From contig NZ_JAATNW010000001.1 in the NCBI RefSeq assembly GCF_012911815.1, positions 372,001 through 436,000 of the forward strand: a DNA stretch of 64,000 bases, written 5' to 3'. The DNA comes from Alteromonas ponticola. Its GTDB lineage: Bacteria > Pseudomonadota > Gammaproteobacteria > Enterobacterales > Alteromonadaceae. The notes beneath the pieces were generated by a model, which did no database searches, was not told where the DNA came from, and was given only the letters and a program-made list of their open reading frames with translations. Shown piece by piece: positions 56,251-64,000 of the stretch. A program made the translations under genes and the position numbers. Numbering within the stretch: the first letter of the stretch is position 1; the number at the start of each line of letters is the position of its first letter.

Positions 56251-58536
56251 GTGACGCATTGGATCAAGTGGCTGTTTATTGGATTCGTCAGCATAATTTT
56301 AGCGGCTGCTGTTACCGTTGTGGTGGTCTTGCGATTGAGCTTACCCCAGCTTGACGGACAGCTGGAAGCTTCGCACATCGAGACCGAAAGTACGCTACTG
56401 CGGGATGCGCTTGGCCAGGCAGTCATCGTCGCTGAAAGCCGTGAAGATGCAGCTTACACTCTTGGTGTGGCCCACGCACAGGATCGTCTGGTGCAGATGG
56501 ACTTACAGCGAAGAGTTGCCGCGGGCGAATTAGCCCAATGGCTTGGAAGTCAATTGATTAACATCGATGAAGACGCGCGCTTTCACCAATTTCGCCAACG
56601 GGCCGACGAGGTTTTCACCGCTCTCGATGACGACGATAAAGCGATGCTTACTGCGTATGCCAACGGGGTTAACCTAATCATTGATAATCTGTCAGCACCG
56701 CCAATGGAGTATCTGCTCACCGGCTTTTCACCTGCTCGCTGGACGCCGCAGGACAGTATTCTGGTTGCCTTTTCAATGTACATGGATTTGCAGCTTGGTC
56801 AGGTTGGGCTTGACCTGGCACGCACCGGTCTGGCCCGTTATTTCGGTTCGTCGATGCTCGATTTTTTTACTCAGCCGAGCCCATATCAAGCCGCGTTGGA
56901 TGCAAGCCTCATTAAAAAGGCCGACGCGCCAATACCTGAACTGAACGCCGTTACAACGACCACTTCAGTGTCTACCCAGGAGCCGCTGGATATCGGTAGT
57001 AACAACTGGGCGGTAACCGGTGAGTTAACGCAATCTGGCAGTGCGATGCTGGCTAACGACATGCATCTGGGTTTACGGGTACCTATTATCTGGTATCGCA
57101 CTCAGCTAAATTACCAGCGTTTAGGTCAGCAGGTTCAGGTTACCGGCGTCACGCTTCCTGGCTTGCCGGGTATTGTAGTAGGTACCAACGGCACGGTGGC
57201 GTGGGGCTTCACAAATTCGAATCTGGATAACGTGGACTGGGTAGCGCTGTCTGAGTCCACTCAAACAACCACGGTGGTAGAAAAAATTGCCGTGGGCAAT
57301 CACTATCACGAATATGAAGTGGAACTCAGCCCCTACGGCCCCGTAAGGGACATCGATGGTCAACGTTATGCATTGACGTGGGTAGCGCATTTTCCTTATG
57401 CCGTAAATTTAAATATCACCGATTTAGACTTAGCGGGGTCAGTCGATGAGGCGCTTGATGTGGCAACAACGATGGCGATACCCGCACAAAATCTGGTCGT
57501 TGTGGACGCAAACGGCAATGCCGCCTGGACGCCAGGCGGCGCAGTAACATCGCGCTCGAACCCAAGTTTCACCGCAATAAGTGAGAAACAGTGGCAAAGC
57601 GAATGGAGCCAACGGGAACAAATGCTGCCAGTGGTTAAGAACCCGCTAACCAATCGAATCTGGACAGCCAATGCGCGGGTGATTTCCGTCGAGCAATTAG
57701 CGCGTTTTGGTGATGGCGGCTATGCCCTGGGTGCCAGAGCCAAGCAGATTGAGAAACGCTTATTTGAAAAACAGCAATTTACCGAGCAGGATTTCTATGC
57801 CATTCAACTAGATAATAAAGCGGAGTTCTTAATTCCCTGGCACACGCACTTGCTGGAGCTATTACGGACCCAACAAGCAACTTATCAGGAAGACATCGTC
57901 GCCCTGCAGAATTGGCAGGAATGCGCCTGTGCTTCGTCTGTCGGGTACACGTTGGTAAGACGCTACCGCTCTACCCTGATTGATGCGCTCTTTAACCCTG
58001 TATTTGCTACTTTAAAAGAAAAGGGAATAAACCCGTCCCAGTTACATCGCAAAATAGAGCCAGCTGTCTGGCAACTACTCGAACAACAGCCTGCTAGCTG
58101 GCTACCGCACAACCAATCATCCTGGGCCAGCTTTATGCTGGCGCAGTATGACAAAACAAAAACGACATTGTTTGAAAGGCACCAGACTACCTCCCTTGAT
58201 GATTTAAGTTGGGGAGATGTCAACACGCTAAAAGTCAGTCATCCATTTGCGTCGCAAGTCCCGCTGCTGGGCGGCTATCTAAATATGGACGCAGTCAAAG
58301 GCTATGGAGATAGTTATATGCCGGCCGTGCAATCACCCGATTTTGGCGCTTCACAACGTTTCTTCATTCAACCCAAACAGCTTGAAAACGCAATTATGGC
58401 CTTACCTGGGGGCCAATCAGGCCATCCGTTGTCGCCATTTTATAAAGCAGGTTTTAACGATTACGCACACCATCGGTCAACGCCATTGTTGCCCGGTAAG
58501 TCAGCGCATAAGCTGATATTAACACCGAAAAAATGA
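56251..58536 (+). CDS. Penicillin acylase family (Ntn) hydrolase, periplasmic
   Basis: The GTG at 56251 follows GGGAG. The 761-residue precursor has an N-terminal signal/TM segment (about 6-28). The nucleophile of the beta chain is Ser250 in IGSNNWAVTG, with a Gly-Ser before it for autoproteolysis; the alpha chain lies before and the spacer ends there. Further motifs include NDMHLGLRVP and GTNGTVAWGFTN, with Asn oxyanion residues. Possible substrates are penicillins or, as in related enzymes, N-acyl-homoserine lactones; which one cannot be read from sequence. Confidence 0.9.
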   Translation: MTHWIKWLFIGFVSIILAAAVTVVVVLRLSLPQLDGQLEASHIETESTLLRDALGQAVIVAESREDAAYTLGVAHAQDRLVQMDLQRRVAAGELAQWLGSQLINIDEDARFHQFRQRADEVFTALDDDDKAMLTAYANGVNLIIDNLSAPPMEYLLTGFSPARWTPQDSILVAFSMYMDLQLGQVGLDLARTGLARYFGSSMLDFFTQPSPYQAALDASLIKKADAPIPELNAVTTTTSVSTQEPLDIGSNNWAVTGELTQSGSAMLANDMHLGLRVPIIWYRTQLNYQRLGQQVQVTGVTLPGLPGIVVGTNGTVAWGFTNSNLDNVDWVALSESTQTTTVVEKIAVGNHYHEYEVELSPYGPVRDIDGQRYALTWVAHFPYAVNLNITDLDLAGSVDEALDVATTMAIPAQNLVVVDANGNAAWTPGGAVTSRSNPSFTAISEKQWQSEWSQREQMLPVVKNPLTNRIWTANARVISVEQLARFGDGGYALGARAKQIEKRLFEKQQFTEQDFYAIQLDNKAEFLIPWHTHLLELLRTQQATYQEDIVALQNWQECACASSVGYTLVRRYRSTLIDALFNPVFATLKEKGINPSQLHRKIEPAVWQLLEQQPASWLPHNQSSWASFMLAQYDKTKTTLFERHQTTSLDDLSWGDVNTLKVSHPFASQVPLLGGYLNMDAVKGYGDSYMPAVQSPDFGASQRFFIQPKQLENAIMALPGGQSGHPLSPFYKAGFNDYAHHRSTPLLPGKSAHKLILTPKK

Positions 58537-58539
58537 ACG

Positions 58540-58556
58540 GGCAGCGTCACGCTGCC
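58540..58556. other. Short hairpin between converging genes
   Basis: GGCAGCG and CGCTGCC pair around TCA. No T-tract follows, so it may not be a terminator. Confidence 0.35.
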
Positions 58557-58609
58557 TAAGTCACTCACGCCAAGTGCCTGGAAGGATTAACGCCCCTTGC
58601 GGGTGAGGA

Positions 58610-59182
58610 TTATTGAGTTAACTCGTCACTTTTCTCGTTCTGTGTTTGCTGCTGGTAACGCTCCATCCACATTGACTTGGCTTTTTTAATTTCGGCCGGA
58701 CCAGGCTGTGCGCCATCTGAAAGCGTGGAAGCAATATTCATAACAATCTGGTCCCGTTTAGCAAGTAAACGTTCAGCGTTAGCAAATAAATCTTTCGCTT
58801 CCGGGTATTTGTCTTTTAGTGATTCAATACCTTGGAGGGTGTAAAAGCGCTGTTCGAATTCGTCGTTGAACAAAGTTCGTTTAGCATTGAATTTTACATA
58901 CTCTTTCGCCTGACGAGAATTAAGATACGCCAGATCAGATTCCGGCAGCTTCGCTTCTTTGGCAACGTCACGCGCTTTTTCCAGCCAATACTCTACCTGG
59001 TCAGGATCATCTTCCAACACACCTTGCTTAATGCCTTCCTGCAAATCAGAGGCATGGAGGATGTCCATCACAGTAATGACAGGAACCACTTCCTCGTAGG
59101 CTGAATCTCTAGATAACCAGCCAAACCACCCTACAACGCTAAGCGCCAGTATTAGCAAGCCAATCAGAGCAACACGCTTCAT
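58610..59182 (-). CDS. Hypothetical periplasmic protein with N-terminal anchor
   Basis: The ATG at 59180-59182 follows GGGAG, giving 190 residues. Residues 2-20 form a signal anchor or TM helix. The rest is charged and helical, ending QQQTQNEKSDELTQ. No family recognised. It is monocistronic, between the acylase and ihfA. Confidence 0.75.
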   Translation of the reverse strand: MKRVALIGLLILALSVVGWFGWLSRDSAYEEVVPVITVMDILHASDLQEGIKQGVLEDDPDQVEYWLEKARDVAKEAKLPESDLAYLNSRQAKEYVKFNAKRTLFNDEFEQRFYTLQGIESLKDKYPEAKDLFANAERLLAKRDQIVMNIASTLSDGAQPGPAEIKKAKSMWMERYQQQTQNEKSDELTQ

Positions 59183-59322
59183 GTAATCTCCCAAATCCTG
59201 AATATCGAGGTGACAATTTACCACAGTTTGAAAATAAAAAATCGTCTGCTCCTGCGTTGTTAAACGAGTAAATCAGTAGAGTAGTCGAAAAGGGGCGGAT
59301 GTGCTGAAAGGATAAAACGAAA

Positions 59323-59350
59323 AAAGCAGCCGAATTAATTCGACTGCTTT
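59323..59350 (-). terminator. Terminator of the ihfA operon
   Basis: AAAGCAG...CTGCTTT with the inner palindrome CGAATTAATTCG, followed on the minus strand by a T run, 30 bases after the ihfA stop. Confidence 0.85.
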
Positions 59351-59379
59351 AAAAGAAAAACCATTACTTAAGTAGAAAA

Positions 59380-59676
59380 TTACTCGTTTGGTTTGGTGTT
59401 TTCAACCCGGCTTTTTAACTTTTGACCCGGTCTGAAGGTTACCACCCTTCTTGCTTTAATTGGGATATCTTCGCCTGTCTTGGGGTTTCGCCCCGGACGC
59501 TCATTTTTATCCCTCAGGTCAAAGTTACCAAAGCCTGATAGTTTCACTTGTTCACCGGATTCCAGAGCAGCCTTTATTTCCTCAAAAAAGGCTTCTACTA
59601 AATCTTTTGCATCACGCTTGTTTATGCCTAACTTTTCGAATAAGTGTTCAGCCATCTCGGCCTTGGTTAATGCCAT
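59380..59676 (-). CDS. ihfA: Integration host factor alpha subunit
   Basis: The 98-residue protein matches IHF alpha (99 in E. coli). The DNA-bending arm [10 protein letters not shown] has the intercalating Pro, and [17 protein letters not shown] and SGFGNF fit the DNABII fold. It forms the IHF heterodimer with IhfB and bends DNA at specific sites. It starts three bases after pheT. Confidence 0.96.
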   Translation of the reverse strand: MALTKAEMAEHLFEKLGINKRDAKDLVEAFFEEIKAALESGEQVKLSGFGNFDLRDKNERPGRNPKTGEDIPIKARRVVTFRPGQKLKSRVENTKPNE

Positions 59677-59679
59677 AGT

Positions 59680-62067
59680 TTACTCTCTTAACGCTGCCTC
59701 AAACTCCGACTCCAGCCCTGAAATAACTACATTAACAGCTTGTTGTATTTCAGATTCTTCCAAAGTTTTGTCTGTATCTTGCAAAATCAGTGTCATTGCC
59801 AGGCTTTTATAGCCAGGTTCAATACCACTTCCTTTATATACGTCGAACAAGTTTAGGCCAACTAGTTGATTTACGCCAATTTTTTCTACAAATTTTAGTA
59901 TATCCCCTACCGCGATGTGATCTTTCACTGTAATGGCGATATCACGACGGTTTGCGGGATAGCGAGAAACAGGTTTTGCTTGTGGCAAATTACGCGTATT
60001 AATCTCGCTAAGATCAAGTTCAAACACAAAAACTCGACCATTTAATCCCAGCAACTTCATGAATTGTGGATGAATTGCGCCAATCACGCCAACTTTTTTA
60101 CCATTAAATTCGATGTCTGCCGCCATTCCCGGATGAAACGCAGAATGATGAGAGATAACGAACGAAAAATCTGATGCTTGTCCAGATAACGCCAGTAAAG
60201 CTTCTACGTCACCTTTGATGTCGTAAAAATCAAAGGTATTATCATCCAGATCCCAATGCTCATCATGTCGTTTGCCTACGATCAGACCGCCAATCACGGG
60301 CGTTTGTGATACGCCGTTGGGGGCGGTGTCATCAGCAACAAATTTTAATCCTGTTTCGAAAAAACGAATACGAGATTGTTGTCGCTTCTGATTGTACGCA
60401 GCCGCGCCCAGCAAGCCAGGGATAACACTAACCCGCATCACCGACATATCAGAAGAGATAGGGTGAGGCAGAGTCAACGAGGGTGTATCTGGGAATAGTG
60501 CCTGTTGAATTTTGGGATCCACAAACGAGTACGTGATCGCTTCCTGATAGCCTCGCTGCAACAGTACCGACTTGAACTGACCATCAGATAATCTGGCTTC
60601 CTGTGCAGGTAACATACTCAGGTGCGCAGTCGGAGCAACGTCTGGAATATTATTATAGCCATAGATACGTGCAACTTCTTCAATTAAATCTTCTTCAATT
60701 GCAATATCGAATCGATAGCTCGGCACAATCGTTCGCCATTTTCCATCAGCGAATGTGGTTGCCAGCCCTAGGCGGGATAACAGTTGAGTTACTTTATCTG
60801 CATTGATGTCTATGCCTAAAACACGCTTCAACCGATCCTGACGCAGCGTGACTTCATTCACAGAAGGTAAAGATACCTCGTCTACCGCTTCTATAACAGG
60901 TCCCGCTTCACCCCCACATATTTCCAGCACCAAGGCCGTAGCCCGCTCCATCGCTTTGTGCTGAAGCTGCGGGTCCACGCCTCGCTCGTACCGATGGGAG
61001 GCATCGGTATGTAATCCATACTGTCGTGCACGTCCCATAATCACATCGCGGCTGAAAAAAGCACTTTCCAGCAGGATATGTTTGGTTTGCGCAGAAACAC
61101 CAGAATCCAGCCCGCCAAATACGCCCGCCATTGCCAGTGCTTTTTTATCGTCGGCAATCACCAAGGTATTGTCTGAAAGCTCGACCGTACTTTCATCCAG
61201 CAACGTCAACGACTCACCGGCATTCGCCATTCTGACCTGGATGTCCCCATCAATCTTATCTAAATCAAACGCGTGCATGGGCTGACCCAGTTCCAGAAGA
61301 ACAAAGTTTGTCACGTCAACAATCGGATCGATACTGCGTACACCACAGCGGCGCAATTTCTCGGTTAACCAAAGGGGGGATGACGCTGCTACGTTCACAT
61401 TCATCAGCACCCGTCCCAGATATCGAGGGCAACCTTTTGGTGCTTTAAGCGTAACGCTAATTTTATCATCGCAGGAAGGCTCAACAGCAGCCACCTCTGG
61501 CTCGTGTAGATCAAGCTCGTTAAGCACTGCCACTTCCCGTGCCACACCACGGATACCCAGACAATCAGCACGATTAGGTGTTAAATCGACTTCAATCGTT
61601 GAATCATTCAGGCTCAGATACTCACGAATATCCTGACCAATCGGTGCGTCAGCAGGTAATTCGATAATGCCGGAATGATCCTCACTAATGCCTAACTCAG
61701 AAAAGCTGCACAGCATGCCCATAGACGGCTCGCCACGCAGTTTGGCCTTTTTGATCTTAAATTCGCCGGGTAACACTGCACCGACAACAGCCACCGCTAC
61801 CATGAGTCCCTGACGGCAATTTGGTGCCCCGCAAACGATATCCAGCAGTTCACTTTCACCCACATCCACCTTGGTGACGCGCAACTTATCTGCATTTGGG
61901 TGTTGCCCACATTCAACAACCTTACCTACTTTGACGCCACTGAACGTTCCCGCGACAGGTTCAATTCCATCCACCTCAAGGCCGGCCATACTCAATTGCT
62001 CAGACAAGGTCGCCGTAGTTACTGCCGGATTAACCCATTCTCTTAACCAATTTTCACTGAACTTCAT
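59680..62067 (-). CDS. pheT: Phenylalanyl-tRNA synthetase beta subunit
   Basis: The 795-residue protein matches E. coli length (795). It has an N-terminal tRNA-binding (EMAP-like) domain (about 40-150), B3/B4 editing region, B5 domain (about 400-475), and C-terminal ferredoxin-fold anticodon-binding domain (about 700-795). It forms the alpha2-beta2 synthetase with PheS. It lies 13 bases after pheS. Confidence 0.97.
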   Translation of the reverse strand: MKFSENWLREWVNPAVTTATLSEQLSMAGLEVDGIEPVAGTFSGVKVGKVVECGQHPNADKLRVTKVDVGESELLDIVCGAPNCRQGLMVAVAVVGAVLPGEFKIKKAKLRGEPSMGMLCSFSELGISEDHSGIIELPADAPIGQDIREYLSLNDSTIEVDLTPNRADCLGIRGVAREVAVLNELDLHEPEVAAVEPSCDDKISVTLKAPKGCPRYLGRVLMNVNVAASSPLWLTEKLRRCGVRSIDPIVDVTNFVLLELGQPMHAFDLDKIDGDIQVRMANAGESLTLLDESTVELSDNTLVIADDKKALAMAGVFGGLDSGVSAQTKHILLESAFFSRDVIMGRARQYGLHTDASHRYERGVDPQLQHKAMERATALVLEICGGEAGPVIEAVDEVSLPSVNEVTLRQDRLKRVLGIDINADKVTQLLSRLGLATTFADGKWRTIVPSYRFDIAIEEDLIEEVARIYGYNNIPDVAPTAHLSMLPAQEARLSDGQFKSVLLQRGYQEAITYSFVDPKIQQALFPDTPSLTLPHPISSDMSVMRVSVIPGLLGAAAYNQKRQQSRIRFFETGLKFVADDTAPNGVSQTPVIGGLIVGKRHDEHWDLDDNTFDFYDIKGDVEALLALSGQASDFSFVISHHSAFHPGMAADIEFNGKKVGVIGAIHPQFMKLLGLNGRVFVFELDLSEINTRNLPQAKPVSRYPANRRDIAITVKDHIAVGDILKFVEKIGVNQLVGLNLFDVYKGSGIEPGYKSLAMTLILQDTDKTLEESEIQQAVNVVISGLESEFEAALRE

Positions 62068-62080
62068 GTACTTGTTGCCT

Positions 62081-63094
<1,014 letters not shown>

Positions 63095-63202
63095 TCAGCC
63101 TAAAAATTCAAAAAGCGTAGTTTACACGACAGGCTGCGACCATCGCTACCTGTTGAACAAGATATTCGATATTTTTCTGTAATTATTTCCCCGTCACAAC
63201 GA

Positions 63203-63233
63203 AAAACGGCGAACCATCCTGGCTCGCCGTTTT
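63203..63233 (-). terminator. Terminator/attenuator between rplT and pheS
   Basis: Minus-strand stem ACGGCGA/TCGCCGT around an 11-base loop with a T-run after it, 31 bases after the rplT stop. It could separate rplT from pheS or attenuate pheST. No Phe-rich pheM-like leader peptide is seen here. Confidence 0.7.
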
Positions 63234-63264
63234 CCGAAAGAACTTAAACTTAATTAGTTAATAA

Positions 63265-63621
63265 TTAAGCTAATGCGCCTTTAGCCGCTTCGACTAATGC
63301 GCTGAATGCTGCTTTGTCATGTACTGCGATGTCGGCAAGGATCTTACGATCAATTTCAACAGACGCTTTCTTCAAACCGTTGATAAAACGGCTATATGAC
63401 ATACCATTGTGACGTGCTGCCGCGTTGATACGTGCAATCCACAATTGGCGGAATTGACGTTTACGCTGACGACGGTCACGGTAAGCATACTGACCAGCTT
63501 TAGTTACAGCTTGCACCGCAACGCGATATACGCGACTACGAGCACCGTAGTAACCTTTAGCTTGCTTTAATACTTTTTTATGACGGGCACGTGCGATGGT
63601 ACCGCGTTTTACTCTAGCCAT
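63265..63621 (-). CDS. rplT: 50S ribosomal protein L20
   Basis: The 118-residue basic protein matches L20 ([30 protein letters not shown] pattern, ending NRQLW region). It binds 23S rRNA early in assembly and, in E. coli, represses its own operon through the mRNA leader. It is 17 bases after rpmI. Confidence 0.98.
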   Translation of the reverse strand: MARVKRGTIARARHKKVLKQAKGYYGARSRVYRVAVQAVTKAGQYAYRDRRQRKRQFRQLWIARINAAARHNGMSYSRFINGLKKASVEIDRKILADIAVHDKAAFSALVEAAKGALA

Positions 63622-63638
63622 TATTCAGTCTCCTCGTC

Positions 63639-63836
63639 TTAAACGTATGGCAACATACGCTGTACCAATTTGGTATCAGCAGCATGAACCAGCTTCTTGC
63701 CACGTAGGTGACGTTTACGTTTAGTACTCTTCTTCGTCAGAATGTGACGCAGGTGAGACTGCTTGCTTTTAAAGCGACCAGAGCCAGTCTTTTTAAAGCG
63801 CTTGGCTGCTCCGCTGTTACTTTTCATTTTAGGCAT
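63639..63836 (-). CDS. rpmI: 50S ribosomal protein L35
   Basis: The 65-residue protein is a typical L35 ([20 protein letters not shown] start). It is between infC and rplT in the usual order. Confidence 0.98.
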   Translation of the reverse strand: MPKMKSNSGAAKRFKKTGSGRFKSKQSHLRHILTKKSTKRKRHLRGKKLVHAADTKLVQRMLPYV

Positions 63837-63914
63837 TGCTAAAACTCCGCATTGTTTAATTTCGGCTTATGTGATGTGCAGTCATCATTCACCGGTTACA
63901 TTTGCAGCAGGGTG

Positions 63915-63938
63915 TTTCAGGGTTGCAGAATCCTGAAA
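63915..63938 (-). promoter_or_regulatory. Hairpin in the infC-rpmI spacer, possible L20 leader element
   Basis: TTTCAGG and CCTGAAA pair around a 10-base loop in the 116-base spacer upstream of rpmI. In E. coli, L20 binds a pseudoknot in this region to repress rpmI-rplT. Whether this hairpin is part of such a site is inference. Confidence 0.3.
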
Positions 63939-63952
63939 ACTTTAGACCACAA

Positions 63953-64000
63953 CTACTTCTTAAGTGGGGCTAGCACCATGATCATCTGTCTGCCTTCTAC
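63953..64000 (-). CDS. infC: Translation initiation factor IF-3 (last 15 codons; cut by window edge)
   Basis: The final codons read VEGRQMIMVLAPLKK then TAG, matching the IF-3 C terminus. The gene continues beyond the window. Confidence 0.9.
   Translation of the reverse strand, partial: VEGRQMIMVLAPLKK

Overview
The window looks like chromosomal DNA of a marine gammaproteobacterium, most likely Alteromonadales (Alteromonas/Aestuariibacter/Bowmanella-like). Reasons: the dnaQ|rnhA divergent pair, the infC-rpmI-rplT-pheS-pheT-ihfA operon, the lolC | PilZ gene-mfd neighbourhood also known from Vibrio and Shewanella, a complete liu (leucine/isovalerate) operon with its MerR regulator, and a PEP-CTERM-like protein beside a large secreted subtilase. 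G+C appears moderate. I see no insertion sequence, prophage, integron, CRISPR array or rRNA operon.

Layout. 1-0.8 kb: 5' part of lolD (minus) behind three identical tRNA-Asp genes with a near-consensus stable-RNA promoter. 0.9-16.6 kb: housekeeping genes: a TIGR03503-type membrane protein, dnaQ, rnhA, an AraC/GyrI-type regulator, a quinone oxidoreductase, rlmI, a single-domain PilZ protein, hrpA, a CBS protein, an isoaspartyl peptidase, sbcB and a FapA/DUF342 protein. 17.0-20.7 kb: secretion-related pair, a Phe/Asp-rich PEP-CTERM-like protein and a 1035-residue S8 protease. 21.2-29.7 kb: leucine catabolism: a thiolase facing liuR-liuA-liuB-liuC-liuD-liuE, with a palindromic operator in the divergent spacer and a terminator-like hairpin inside the operon. 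29.7-39.2 kb: mixed singletons: SRPBCC protein, glgC, alpha/beta hydrolase, TesB-like thioesterase, HDOD protein, panE-like reductase, glycosyltransferase, SufE, DUF2750 protein and two unknown genes. 39.2-44.8 kb: a red/far-red light module: heme oxygenase bphO, divergent bacteriophytochrome kinase bphP, and a REC-PAS-PAS-GGDEF-EAL response regulator. 44.9-58.6 kb: xthA, a six-helix membrane protein, a phosphoribosyltransferase, lolC, a PilZ-like protein, mfd-csiV-PduO-type adenosyltransferase, a secreted coiled-coil protein, nagZ and a penicillin-acylase-family hydrolase. 58.6-64 kb: a TM-anchored hypothetical protein and the ihfA/pheT/pheS/rplT/rpmI/infC operon, cut by the right edge.

How they work together. 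The clearest system is the light module. BphO makes biliverdin, which the phytochrome can bind through Cys18. The HWE-type kinase can then phosphorylate its own C-terminal receiver and/or the receiver of the neighbouring enzyme, which keeps both GGDEF and EAL signatures, so light could set cyclic-di-GMP. Two PilZ-type proteins elsewhere in the window are possible c-di-GMP readers. The liu genes give a full route from isovaleryl-CoA to acetoacetate plus acetyl-CoA; the thiolase may continue it. All functions come from reading motifs by eye; no database search was run.
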